Assembly: GCF_040253615.1 (NCBI RefSeq)
Contig: NZ_JBEJGY010000004.1
Coordinates: forward strand, 2,790,001-2,854,000
Length of the DNA: 64,000 nucleotides
Reading direction: 5' to 3'
From: Streptomyces sp. Edi4
GTDB taxonomy: Bacteria; Actinomycetota; Actinomycetes; Streptomycetales; Streptomycetaceae
The notes beneath the pieces were generated by a model that saw only the letters and a list, made by a program, of their open reading frames with translations, had not been told where the DNA came from and did no database searches. Made by a program: the position numbers and the translations under genes. Position 1 is the first letter of the stretch; each line of letters begins with the position of its first letter. Below, one piece after another: positions 56,310-64,000 of this stretch.

Positions 56310-57202
56310 CCATCTCGGCGCGGTTCAGCATCAACCAGATGACGGTGCGGCAGCTCTCGCTGCCGGATCTCGCCGAGGCGTGTGTGCGGCTCGGGGTGCG
56401 CGGGGTGGGCCTGTGGCGCGAACCAGTGGCGTCATACGGCCTCGACGCAACGTCAAAACTGCTGCGTGACACCGGACTTGAGGTGACCTCCCTGTGCCGG
56501 GGCGGTTTCCTCACGGCGATCGAGCCGGATGCGCGGGCGGCGGCGATCGACGACAACCGGGCCGCCATCGACGAGGCTGCGGCGCTCGGCACGGACACGC
56601 TGGTACTGGTGTCGGGCGGGCTCCCGCCCGGATCCAAGGACCTCGTGGGCGCACGCGAGCGGGTCGCCGACGCGCTGTCATCGCTCGCGCCGTACGCGGC
56701 GGCGCGGGGGGTGCGGCTGGCCATCGAGCCGCTGCATCCGATGTTCGCGTCGGACCGGTGCGTGGTGTCCACGCTCGGTCAGGCGCTGGGGATCGCGGAG
56801 CGGTTTCCGGCGGCGGAGGTGGGGGTGGTGGTCGACACGTACCACGTGTGGTGGGACGAGACGGCGCCGGAGGCGGTGGCCCGGGCGGGCTCGGCGGGGC
56901 GCATCCACGCCTTTCAGCTGGCGGACTGGGTCACACCCCTGCCGGCGGGGGTCCTGAACGGGCGGGGACAGTTGGGGGAGGGCGCGGTGGACCTGGCGGG
57001 GTGGTGCGGGTTGCTGAAGGAGGCGGGGTACGCGGGCCCGGTGGAGGTGGAGCTCTTCAACGAGACGCTGTGGACGGAAGACGGCGTGACCCTCCTGACC
57101 GACACGGCCCACCGCGCGACCCGGCTCCTGCGCCAACCCGGGCCGCTCCCGGGGTCGCGCCCCGGCCCCCGGGAGACGCCCCCCGCCCAGCCCCTCCCCT
57201 GA
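56306..57202 (+). CDS. sugar phosphate isomerase/epimerase-like protein
   Basis: GTG 56306 overlaps the preceding stop. 298 residues. AP-endonuclease-2-type TIM barrel: RFSINQMTVRQLSLPDLAEA, VTSLCRGGFLTAIEPDARAA, LAIEPLHPMFASDRCVVSTL, VGVVVDTYHVWWDE, GPVEVELFNETLW with metal-binding Glu, Asp, His. It likely isomerises or epimerises the keto-sugar passed on by the oxidoreductase. Last gene of the operon; the Pro/Arg tail after residue 275 is low-complexity. Confidence 0.82.
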   Translation: MTISARFSINQMTVRQLSLPDLAEACVRLGVRGVGLWREPVASYGLDATSKLLRDTGLEVTSLCRGGFLTAIEPDARAAAIDDNRAAIDEAAALGTDTLVLVSGGLPPGSKDLVGARERVADALSSLAPYAAARGVRLAIEPLHPMFASDRCVVSTLGQALGIAERFPAAEVGVVVDTYHVWWDETAPEAVARAGSAGRIHAFQLADWVTPLPAGVLNGRGQLGEGAVDLAGWCGLLKEAGYAGPVEVELFNETLWTEDGVTLLTDTAHRATRLLRQPGPLPGSRPGPRETPPAQPLP

Positions 57203-57501
57203 ACACCCGCCGCCGGGACCCCAGGGCTTCGCCCCAGACCCCGCTCATGCCTGAACGGCCCTCTTCTCCATTAGTGGCGCGATCGTCGCCATGGCCGAAT
57301 ACGGGCCGCGAGCCAGCGAGAACTCCTGCCTCGGAGACACTGGGGCTGCATGAAGATCGCGCGTTGCGCAACCCAACCTGTCGCGTCACCCTCTTATCGG
57401 GTGAGTAACCATCGGGGAAGGTGCCCTGCGTTCTGCGGAACCGCCTTGGAAGTGCGTGCCCTACCACTGCGAGACAACGGCGCCATCAGGAACTGCCGCC
57501 C
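57203..57501. other. intergenic region with a Streptomyces repeat unit
   Basis: 299 bases without a convincing gene. GGGCTTCGCCCCAGACCCC at about 57224-57243 is another common Streptomyces intergenic motif, here probably acting as the terminator of the sugar operon. The ribosome site of the next gene lies near its end. Confidence 0.55.
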
Positions 57502-57921
57502 GTGACAGAGGAGATGGTGACTTTGGAACCGTACGGGCCCCCGGACGAACCGGTCTTCCCTCTCGTCCTGGTCGACGACGACCAGTGGCTCGACATTTGC
57601 GAAACGGCCCAGGAACTCGACGTGGAGCCCGACTTCCTCGACGACATAGAGGCCGCATTCGACGCGCTGGCGCGCCCCCTGGAGCTGTTCGCCCGGGACA
57701 TCCGGAAGCGTTGGGGCGGCCAGGACAGCGAGACGGCGGTCCGGGTCTGCGGGCTACCGCTCCCCAACGAGCTCCAAGGACGCATCCGGGACTACTTCGC
57801 GCTCTGGACATACGAGGAGGCGCCCGCCTTCGAAGGCGTCCCACAGGAGTACATCGCCGCGGTGAAGAAGCGGTTGGCGACGGCCCAAACCCGGAAGAAG
57901 AAGGTTGCACCAGGCAGCTGA
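57502..57921 (+). CDS. hypothetical acidic protein, 139 aa
   Basis: GTG 57502 behind AGGA is chosen; ATG 57514 is an alternative. The segment before it in frame is Arg-rich shadow. The protein is acidic and helical (WLDICETAQELDVEPDFLDD, then FDALARPLELFARDIRKRW), ending RKKKVAPGS. No family recognised; the layout resembles small stand-alone Streptomyces proteins. It is followed by a repeat-bearing gap. Confidence 0.6.
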   Translation: MTEEMVTLEPYGPPDEPVFPLVLVDDDQWLDICETAQELDVEPDFLDDIEAAFDALARPLELFARDIRKRWGGQDSETAVRVCGLPLPNELQGRIRDYFALWTYEEAPAFEGVPQEYIAAVKKRLATAQTRKKKVAPGS

Positions 57922-58247
57922 ACCACGTGGCGCCGCGGAGACCGGCCATCAGTAGCTGAGTTGGGCGGGCGGCGGGTGCGGGGGTGGAGGGACACCGGCA
58001 CGCGACTCGCGGTGGGGCCGGAAAGCGGGCGCCGGGTGCTGGTGCCCGGTATCAGCCGGTGTTCGTAAATCGGCTGGCGGCCACGTTGGGGGACGCGATG
58101 CGCGACCAGCCACCCACACCCCGCACGCATCCCGCAACCGGCCCGGACGGAGGAACCGGGGTTTAGGGGCGCGGGGAACTGCGCAAGCAGCCAGCGCGGG
58201 CGGGCGTGACCGGACCGGACCCGCGCGGCACACAGACAAGGACCTCC
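57922..58247. other. intergenic region with the ggggcgcgggg repeat
   Basis: 326 bases with no convincing protein. AGGGGCGCGGGGAACTGCGC at 58165-58184 matches the core of the 52-kb tandem repeat. Low complexity upstream. Confidence 0.6.
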
Positions 58248-59045
58248 ATGAAGCTCGCCCTCTCCACCCTGGGCCTCCCCGGCACCCCCCTTCCCGCCGT
58301 CGCGGATCTGACCGCCCGAGCCGGCTACCACGGCGTGGAACTCCGCACCCACCCCGAAGAACCCGTCCACCCCGCCCTGGACGCCGCGCAGCGCGCATCC
58401 GTGGCCCGCACCTTCGAGGCGGCCGGCCTCGACATCCTCGCTCTCGCCACCTACGCCCGGGTCGCGGACCCCGACGACACCACCGATCTCACCCAACTCA
58501 TCGAGCTGGCAAGCGATCTGGGCGCGCGGTACCTCCGCGTCTTCCCGGGCGGCGCCGGAAAGGACACCCCCGCCGCGGACATCCGGACCGAGGACGACCT
58601 CGCCGTACGCCGTCTCGCGGAAGCCGCCCCCCTCGCCCACCGCAACGGCGTCCGCGTCCTCCTGGAAACCCACGACTCCCACCGCACCGGCAGAGCCACC
58701 GCCCGTGTCCTGGACCGAGTGGACCACGACGGCGTGGGCGCGCTCTGGGACGTCATGCACACCTGGCTCGGCGGCGAGACCCCGGAGGAGTCCTTCACCC
58801 ACCTCTCGCCCCACCTCGGCTACACCCAGGTCAAGGACATCGCCTCCGCCGAGGACACCACCCCGCTCCCCCTCGGCGCCGGCGTACTCCCCCTCGCCGC
58901 GTGCGTCGCCCATCTCCCGCCGGAGGGCTGGCTGTGCTGGGAGTACGAAAAGCGCTGGTACCCCCTGGCCACCCCCCTCCCCGCCCTCCTCCAGCCAGGC
59001 CACGCCTACCTGGCCCGGCTGACCGGGACCGCGTCCACGGGCTGA
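58248..59045 (+). CDS. sugar phosphate isomerase/epimerase-like protein
   Basis: ATG 58248 with weak AGGACC. 265 residues, xylose-isomerase-like TIM barrel: KLALSTLGLPGTPLPAVADL, GYHGVELRTHPEEPVHPALD, GARYLRVFPGGAGKDTPA, RVLLETHDSHRTGRATARVL, GALWDVMHTWLGGETPEESF, YTQVKDIASAEDTTPLPL, LCWEYEKRWYP. These metal-ligand regions match IolE/hydroxypyruvate-isomerase-like proteins of unknown substrate. The 3' end overlaps the convergent EamA gene by 40 bases. Confidence 0.8.
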   Translation: MKLALSTLGLPGTPLPAVADLTARAGYHGVELRTHPEEPVHPALDAAQRASVARTFEAAGLDILALATYARVADPDDTTDLTQLIELASDLGARYLRVFPGGAGKDTPAADIRTEDDLAVRRLAEAAPLAHRNGVRVLLETHDSHRTGRATARVLDRVDHDGVGALWDVMHTWLGGETPEESFTHLSPHLGYTQVKDIASAEDTTPLPLGAGVLPLAACVAHLPPEGWLCWEYEKRWYPLATPLPALLQPGHAYLARLTGTASTG

Positions 59046-59929
59046 GCGCGCGGTCGTGGCACGGCAGTCACCCCCGACCGCCGGGGCAGCGACGTCAGGG
59101 CGACCCCGCCCACCAGCAGAGCCGCCGCGCACCACCGCGCCCCTGTCACCGGCTCGCCCAGCAGGAGCGCGGCCGACGACATGCCGAAGACCGGCACCAG
59201 CAGGCTGAACGGTGCCACCGACGACGCCGGGTAGCGGCGCAGCAGCATTCCCCACGCGGCGAACCCGAACACCGTGCTGATCCACGCCACGTACACCAGC
59301 GCCCCCGCCCCGCTCCAGTCGAGCCCGGCCAGCGCGTCCGCGTCGCGCGCCGGGCGCTCGAAGAGGAGGGAGAGGGCGAGCAGCGGGAGTACGGGGACGA
59401 CGGACACCCACACCATGAAGTTGAGCGCGTCGGGCGGGGCCGCCTTGCGGGTCAGGACGTTCGACACGCCCCAGCACGCCGCCGCGCCCACTGTCAGCGC
59501 GAACCCGAGCAGCGGCCCGCTCGTCCCCTCGTCCACCCCCGCCACCGTGATCCCCGCGAGCGCGACCCCCATCCCCAACAGACGTACGCCGACGACGCGT
59601 TCGCCCAGGACCACCATCGCCACCACCGTCGTGAACACCGCCTGCACCTGGAGGACCAGCGAGGACAGGCCCGCCGGCATCCCCTGGCTCATCCCGATGA
59701 ACAGCAGCCCGAACTTCGCCACCCCGAGCACAAGTCCCACCGCCACGATCCACTTCCAGGCGACCTTGGGCCGCCCCACGAAGAACACGGCGGGCAGTGC
59801 CGCGACCAGGAAGCGCAGTGCGGAGAAGAGCAGCGGCGGGAAATGGCCGAGCCCCACGTCGATGACGACGAAGTTCACCCCCCAGACGGCGGTGACGAGG
59901 ACGGCGAGCAGGATGTGTACGGGACGCAT
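59006..59929 (-). CDS. EamA-family transporter
   Basis: ATG at 59929. 307 residues, ten predicted membrane segments in two EamA halves: VWGVNFVVIDVGLGHFPPLL, LRFLVAALPAVFFVGRPKVA in the first; ACWGVSNVLTRKAAPPDALN, STVFGFAAWGMLLRRYPAS and SLLVPVFGMSSAALLLGEPV in the second. Family members export amino acids or metabolites. The divergent LysR gene is the likely controller. Confidence 0.9.
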   Translation of the reverse strand: MRPVHILLAVLVTAVWGVNFVVIDVGLGHFPPLLFSALRFLVAALPAVFFVGRPKVAWKWIVAVGLVLGVAKFGLLFIGMSQGMPAGLSSLVLQVQAVFTTVVAMVVLGERVVGVRLLGMGVALAGITVAGVDEGTSGPLLGFALTVGAAACWGVSNVLTRKAAPPDALNFMVWVSVVPVLPLLALSLLFERPARDADALAGLDWSGAGALVYVAWISTVFGFAAWGMLLRRYPASSVAPFSLLVPVFGMSSAALLLGEPVTGARWCAAALLVGGVALTSLPRRSGVTAVPRPRAQPVDAVPVSRAR

Positions 59930-60094
59930 GCGTCGAGGATCACCGGCGCCGACCCTTCAGCACCAGCACGGTTTCCTTGATGATGGGATGAAGCAGCTCT
60001 TAATTCATCCCGCCCAGACCCATCGTTCAGCCGAGGCCCGTCACCCAGTCCAGCCCCGTTGCCCCGCCCCGTCCCGTCGCCCAAGGGAGGCCCC

Positions 60095-61087
60095 GTGCTC
60101 GATCTCGCCCGGCTGCGCGCGCTGCACGCGGTCCACGTCCACGGTTCGGTGGCCGCCGCTGCCGCCGCGCTCGGCTACACCCCCTCCGCGATCTCCCAGC
60201 AGATCACCAAGCTGGAACGCGAAACCCGTACCACCCTGCTCGAACGCAAGGGCCGGGGCATCGCCCTCACCGAGGACGCCCTCCAACTGGCGTCGGCAGC
60301 GCAGGAGTTGCTGGCCATCGTCGAGCGTACGGAGACCACGCTCGAAGAGCGGCGCGGACAGCCCACCGGCGTGCTGAGTGTCGGCGCGTTCGCCACCGCC
60401 GCGCGCGGACTGCTTCCCACAGCGCTCGCCGCCCTCGCCCGCGAACACCCCACCCTGCAAACGCGGTTGTCCGAAGTCGATCCGCACATTTCCGTCGACC
60501 TCGTCGCCAAGGGCCTCATCGACCTGGCCGTCGCCCACGACTGGGACATCGCCCCGCTGCCCGCCCCCGACGGCGTCCAGCACGCGCCCATCGGCGACGA
60601 CCACTGCGACATCCTGGTCCCGGCCGGCCATCCCCTCGCCGCCCGCCCCGCAATCCGCCGCGCCGACCTCGCCCACGAACCCTGGATCTGCCAGCCGCCG
60701 GGCTCGGTCTGTCACGACTGGCTCGTCCGCACCCTGCGCGCCGACGGCCACGAGCCCGATCTGCGTCACCAGGCGGCCGAGTACCACACCCAACTCGCCC
60801 TGGTGGCCGCCGGGTTGGGCATCGCGCTCGTGCCGCGTCTGGGCCGGGGCCCGCTCCCCGAAGGCGTCGTCGCCCTGCCCCTCACCCCCGTACCGACCCG
60901 CCGCCTGTACGCCCTGTGGCGCACCGGCGCGGCCCGCCGCCCCGCGATCAAGGCAGCGGTCCAGGCGCTGCGCGACGCGTGGGCCGCCGAACCGGATGCG
61001 CCCGGCCCGGCGCCCGAGCCGGATGCGTCGCCCCGCCCGGCGCCCGAGCCGGATGCGCCCCGCCCGTCGCCCCGCCCGGCCCACTGA
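60095..61087 (+). CDS. LysR-family transcriptional regulator
   Basis: GTG 60095 with AAGGGAGG four bases upstream. 330 residues. HTH: LDLARLRALHAVHVHGSVAA, AALGYTPSAISQQITKLERE; effector domain with GVLSVGAFATAARGLLPTAL. The C-terminal ~30 residues are a tandem EPDAxPRPAP repeat from a ~24-bp DNA repeat. Divergent from the EamA exporter at 59929, which it probably regulates. Confidence 0.88.
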   Translation: MLDLARLRALHAVHVHGSVAAAAAALGYTPSAISQQITKLERETRTTLLERKGRGIALTEDALQLASAAQELLAIVERTETTLEERRGQPTGVLSVGAFATAARGLLPTALAALAREHPTLQTRLSEVDPHISVDLVAKGLIDLAVAHDWDIAPLPAPDGVQHAPIGDDHCDILVPAGHPLAARPAIRRADLAHEPWICQPPGSVCHDWLVRTLRADGHEPDLRHQAAEYHTQLALVAAGLGIALVPRLGRGPLPEGVVALPLTPVPTRRLYALWRTGAARRPAIKAAVQALRDAWAAEPDAPGPAPEPDASPRPAPEPDAPRPSPRPAH

Positions 61088-61115
61088 CCGCCCGCCCCCG
61101 AACGGAACGCCCCCC

Positions 61116-61475
61116 TCACCCCTCGGACGCCCCCGCCGCACCGGCCTCCGTTTCCTTCGCCCATCGCCTGCTCCACGCGTCCAGCGGACTCAGCGCCTCG
61201 ACGAGGTCCCGGCCGAGCCGGGTGAGGTGGTAGGCGGCGTCGTCCAGGGTGAGCAGTCCGGCCTCGGTCAGCTCGGTGATCCGGGTGCTCAGCACGCTGG
61301 AGGACATCTGCCCGCAGCGCCGCTGCAACTCCCGGAATCCCGCCGGGCTTTGGCTCAGCTCCCACAGCACGCGCATCGCCCAGCGCCGCCCGAGCAGGTC
61401 GAGCGCGGCCATGATCGGGCGCCCCGACGCGGACCCCCGTACCGGCACACCGGGCCGAGGAGTTCTGGCTTCCAT
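61116..61475 (-). CDS. HxlR-family transcriptional regulator
   Basis: ATG at 61475. 119 residues with a winged helix: AALDLLGRRWAMRVLWELSQ, FRELQRRCGQMSSSVLSTRI, TELTEAGLLTLDDAAYHLTR. HxlR regulators lack a large sensor domain and often act on redox or electrophile signals. Divergent from the carboxymuconolactone decarboxylase-like gene with TTCGAA elements in between, the likely regulator-target pair. Confidence 0.88.
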   Translation of the reverse strand: MEARTPRPGVPVRGSASGRPIMAALDLLGRRWAMRVLWELSQSPAGFRELQRRCGQMSSSVLSTRITELTEAGLLTLDDAAYHLTRLGRDLVEALSPLDAWSRRWAKETEAGAAGASEG

Positions 61476-61498
61476 GTGCGTACTCCTTGCGCTTCGCC

Positions 61499-61531
61499 TT
61501 TCGAAGCATCATAGTGATTCGAAAATCGAAG
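61499..61531. promoter_or_regulatory. two TTCGAA elements between hxlR-type gene and its target
   Basis: TTCGAA at 61500-61505 and 61518-61523, spaced 18 bp centre to centre (about two turns apart on one face), plus ATCGAAG just after. Good candidate operator for the divergent HxlR protein. Confidence 0.5.
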
Positions 61532-61548
61532 CAGGAGGCGCCGCCCGC

Positions 61549-62109
61549 ATGTCACGCATCGAACCGCTCCACCCGCCGTACGACCCCGCCGTGGACCAGG
61601 CGCTCCGCCGCTGGATGCCACCTGGCGCGCCGTACGAGCCGATCGCACTGTTCCGGGTCCTGCACCGCAACCCCGAACTCGCTTCCCGCATGTTCGCCCT
61701 GGGCTCCGGCCTGCTGGGGCACGGACTGCTCCCCGCCGCCGACCGCGAGATCGTCATCGCCCGGGCGACCGCGCGCGCCGGCTGCGGCTACGAATGGGGC
61801 GTCCACGCGGCGTCCCTCGCCCGGCAGGCCGGACTCACCCCGAGGCAGCTCAAGGCGACCACCGACCCCGACCCCACGGCGGACGTCACCTGGCTGCCGC
61901 GCCATGTGGCCCTGCTCGGCGCGGTCGACGAACTGCACGACACCGCGCGCCTCTCGCAACCCGCGTGGGATGCCCTGCGCGCCCACTACGAGGACGCGCA
62001 GCTGCTCGAACTCCTCGTGCTGGCCGGCTGGTACCGGACCATCAGCTACCTGGCCAACGGGCTCGACCTCCCGGCAGAGCCCTGGGGTACGCCGTTCCCG
62101 TCCCGGTGA
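61549..62109 (+). CDS. carboxymuconolactone decarboxylase family protein
   Basis: ATG 61549 behind CAGGAGG. 186 residues. CMD/AhpD-like: HRNPELASRMFALGSGLLGH, LPAADREIVIARATARAGCG, YEWGVHAASLARQAGLTPRQ. The active motif reads CGYEWGVH (Cys-x2-Glu-x3-His), so only one Cys is present where AhpD-type peroxidase helpers have CxxC. Family members perform small-molecule decarboxylation or act in peroxide handling; the HxlR neighbour suggests a stress trigger. Confidence 0.85.
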   Translation: MSRIEPLHPPYDPAVDQALRRWMPPGAPYEPIALFRVLHRNPELASRMFALGSGLLGHGLLPAADREIVIARATARAGCGYEWGVHAASLARQAGLTPRQLKATTDPDPTADVTWLPRHVALLGAVDELHDTARLSQPAWDALRAHYEDAQLLELLVLAGWYRTISYLANGLDLPAEPWGTPFPSR

Positions 62110-62121
62110 CCCCGCTGCGGG

Positions 62122-62487
62122 TCAGGCGCCCAACGCCTCCCCCTTGACCGCGTCCACGAACGACGTCCAAGCGCCGGTCCCGAACACGACGGCGGGCCCG
62201 GACGGATTCTTACTGTCCCGCACGGGCACGCAGGCGGCGCAGGAGTCGCTGAATTCCAGGCACTCCCCGCTGCTACCGCCGCTGTAGGACGACTTACGCC
62301 AGGTCGCGTAGGCGTCGTTCACTTCGAGGCAACTGCCTTCGCTCGCGCCGCTGTACGAGGACTTACGCCAGGATGCGTACGCCTCGCTCACTTCGAGGCA
62401 TTCGCCGCTCTCGCCGCCGCTGTAGCTGGACTTGCGCCAACCGGTCAGCACCGAGGCGTTGGGCACGATCTGCTCACTGCGCTTCAT
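62122..62487 (-). CDS. triple DUF397 protein
   Basis: ATG at 62487, overlapping the XRE gene stop by 14 bases. 121 residues: three tandem short DUF397 units, each starting WRKSSYSG, then CLEV/CLEF, followed by a normal C-terminal half (VPVRDSKNPSGPAVVFGTGA). DUF397 proteins commonly pair with Scr1/XRE regulators in Streptomyces, e.g. in the BldB-related gene families. Three repeats in one protein is unusual; the first two units differ by only a few residues, suggesting recent duplication. Confidence 0.9.
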   Translation of the reverse strand: MKRSEQIVPNASVLTGWRKSSYSGGESGECLEVSEAYASWRKSSYSGASEGSCLEVNDAYATWRKSSYSGGSSGECLEFSDSCAACVPVRDSKNPSGPAVVFGTGAWTSFVDAVKGEALGA

Positions 62488-63298
62488 GTTCGTAATCCTC
62501 CGCTACAGACCTGATCAGCGCTAGGGACTTCCGGTGCGACAGTGCGTCCCCCAGGGCGTGATCGTAGACTTCCTGGCACTGCCTCACCACGGACGGAAGC
62601 TCCCAGACTCGGCCCGTCTTCAACCCTTCGACGTACGCGATGGGCGGGAGGTCTGTGAACCACATGAGCGAGACGAACCCTTCCAGAATGGCGTGGGCGC
62701 CCACCGCAAACGGGAGCACGTGCACGCGAATTCGCCGATATTCACCCAGCGTCAAGATGTGCCGTAGCTGCTCGCACATCACGGACGGACCGCCTATAGG
62801 TCGTCGCAGCACTGCCTCGTCCAACAGCGTCCACACGACAGGCACGTCGAAGGTTTCGAGGATGCGGGCGCGTTCCAGCCGCGTGACGAGGAGACGATCG
62901 CGTTCCGTGTTGCTCTTGGGAGGGTGCCCCGAGCTGAGCACTTCGCGCGCATACGACTCTGTCTGCAAGATGCCCGGAACCAGCTTGGGCGCGTACTCCC
63001 GGATGACCGTCGCCTGGCCCTCGAACTCCAGCGCCTCCTCGAAGTGTTCAGCGACCTGACGCCCGTCCAGGGTCGGCAAGAACCGCTCGAAGAACCCATC
63101 AGTCTTCAGCACCACGTCGAGGCGGCGCGCGTCCTCGATGTCCGGCCGCCTTCGCCCCGCCTCGATGTGGGCGATGTGCGTGCGGGACATCATGACAAGT
63201 CGGCTGAGCTCTTCCTGGGTGAGACCGGCGGCCTCGCGCCGGGCCTTGAGTTCTTCTCCGTACCGGATACGGGATACCGGGTTGTCCTCGATCGCCAC
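62474..63298 (-). CDS. XRE/Scr1-family helix-turn-helix regulator
   Basis: GTG at 63298 with GGGAG eight bases upstream. 274 residues. HTH: IRYGEELKARREAAGLTQEE, SRLVMMSRTHIAHIEAGRRR; the C-terminal Scr1-type sensor domain has YAPKLVPGILQTESYAREVL and LDEAVLRRPIGGPSVMCEQL. Such proteins work with DUF397 partners (here the overlapping downstream gene) to control development or secondary metabolism; the ligand or signal is unknown. Confidence 0.9.
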   Translation of the reverse strand: MAIEDNPVSRIRYGEELKARREAAGLTQEELSRLVMMSRTHIAHIEAGRRRPDIEDARRLDVVLKTDGFFERFLPTLDGRQVAEHFEEALEFEGQATVIREYAPKLVPGILQTESYAREVLSSGHPPKSNTERDRLLVTRLERARILETFDVPVVWTLLDEAVLRRPIGGPSVMCEQLRHILTLGEYRRIRVHVLPFAVGAHAILEGFVSLMWFTDLPPIAYVEGLKTGRVWELPSVVRQCQEVYDHALGDALSHRKSLALIRSVAEDYEHEAQ

Positions 63299-63411
63299 GC
63301 GGTCAACTCCCTTGCGTGCGGGCCGCGTTGTCACGCTCTGTGCACTGGCCAGCGTACGCAACGTAACCCCACGCTGTGAGCGGAACACCACACACAGTGA
63401 GAGGCAGTCGC

Positions 63412-63633
63412 ATGACAGCGCACGGCGTGGGGGCGTACGTCGCCCACACAGGGACCGACGTGTACGGGCCCGGCAAGGTGATCGGCGTGGACGGCGAGTG
63501 GCGACGGGTCCGGTTCGTCTATTTCGTCGCCACCATCGCCGTACGCGATCTGCGGACCGCCTCCGCACAGGAGGAAGAGGAGGTGGCCGCGTGGCTGATG
63601 GAGAAGGCCGTCCGGCATGGGGGCAGCTGGTAG
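63412..63633 (+). CDS. hypothetical protein divergent from XRE gene
   Basis: ATG 63412 with GAGAGG upstream. 73 residues: GVGAYVAHTGTDVYGPGKVI, then VRFVYFVATIAVRDLRTASA and an acidic end. A small beta-rich protein of unknown function, similar in style to short Streptomyces proteins found beside Scr1/DUF397 genes. Confidence 0.6.
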   Translation: MTAHGVGAYVAHTGTDVYGPGKVIGVDGEWRRVRFVYFVATIAVRDLRTASAQEEEEVAAWLMEKAVRHGGSW

Positions 63634-63809
63634 CCGGTTTCCCGGTGGCGCTGCGGGTGACGCACGACGGGGGCCGGACGTGGCAGCCGTACGTCATGCC
63701 CCGCCCGTCCGCGTGGGCCGGGCTCTCACACGGGGTGGAGGATGTGGAGGATCCACCTCCGCGTACTCCGCCGAGGCGCCACGACGCGGCGGGTCGCGTG
63801 CGGCCCTGA
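63591..63809 (+). CDS. possible 72-aa protein overlapping the previous gene
   Basis: GTG 63591 sits seven bases after a perfect GGAGG inside the previous gene. 72 residues with a coherent first half (GQLVAGFPVALRVTHDGGRT, then WQPYVMPRPSAWAGL) and an Arg/Pro-rich end. The start placement is its best support. The window end, 63810-64000, shows no convincing gene. Confidence 0.45.
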   Translation: MADGEGRPAWGQLVAGFPVALRVTHDGGRTWQPYVMPRPSAWAGLSHGVEDVEDPPPRTPPRRHDAAGRVRP

Positions 63810-64000
63810 CTGACAGTCACTTTCGGATGGCGGCGCGCCGAACCGCTCGCAGCGGCGCGGGTGTTGGCGGCTCGGGCCGCCCCCGGCGCCGTCTCCCGGT
63901 CCCGGGCCGCCGGGCCGACGATCCGCCGGGGTGCTGCATCCCATCGGTCACGGTCTGACGTGCTGACGGGTGCGTTCCCCCACCCCGCCCCTTCCCGGAC

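Overview
The window is high-GC actinobacterial DNA, almost certainly a Streptomyces chromosome. The evidence is strong G/C at third codon positions, Streptomyces-type families (DUF317, DUF397 with an Scr1-type XRE regulator, a mycothiol-dependent isomerase family member, CsoR-type copper control) and the familiar Streptomyces intergenic repeat ggggcgcggggaactgcgc. It falls into two unlike halves.

The left 20.3 kb is one side of an integrated conjugative or plasmid-like element. About 25 genes all read rightward, many with stop/start overlaps, and most are small lineage-restricted proteins. Recognisable parts are a relaxase-like protein that has lost its HxH metal site (4426-5280), a VirD4/TraG coupling protein (11362-13152), an MFS exporter, four double-DUF317 proteins (one frameshifted), a PAPS-reductase-like PP-loop protein, a cytosine-C5 DNA methyltransferase, and a protein made of two DnaB-N-like domains without a helicase motor. 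No integrase, replication initiator or type IV channel is visible; these probably lie left of base 1. Two directly oriented copies of a ~50-bp palindromic sequence (3911-3959 and 20245-20297) bracket 16.3 kb of this element.

From 20.4 to 23 kb is a junction zone: a DUF5655-type nuclease-like gene, tRNA-Arg(TCT) with a terminator, a truncated HAD hydrolase and tiny antisense genes with a GDNNAPIQ motif.

The rest is ordinary chromosomal content. It includes an amino-acid permease with a glutamine-synthetase-like ligase (24.2-27.2 kb), a decayed glycosyltransferase region (27.2-28.4), an aspartate aminotransferase-like gene, an ABC permease with a peptidase-ABC ATPase fusion (29.7-33.2), a second APC permease (34.1-35.6), and a divergent LysR/amidotransferase pair. 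The inositol catabolic operon iolC-aldolase-iolB-iolD-mmsA (44.4 to 37.8 kb, leftward) faces an iolE-like gene. These are followed by copper chaperone copZ under a CsoR-type palindrome, citrate synthase, recD2 and a CapA-like lipoprotein. A LacI-controlled sugar catabolic operon (oxidoreductase, DUF993, isomerase; 52.7-57.2) may supply the dehydrogenase step missing from the iol operon, but that is inference. The right end carries an isomerase, EamA exporter, LysR and HxlR regulators, a carboxymuconolactone decarboxylase-like protein and a DUF397/XRE pair.

The most unusual points are the direct palindromes bracketing 16 kb of the element, the histidine-less relaxase, the PP-loop/methyltransferase/DnaB-N cassette, an 11-bp repeat expansion that frameshifts a DUF317 gene, non-standard start codons behind good ribosome-binding sites, and a ~90-residue in-frame repeat insertion inside IolC.
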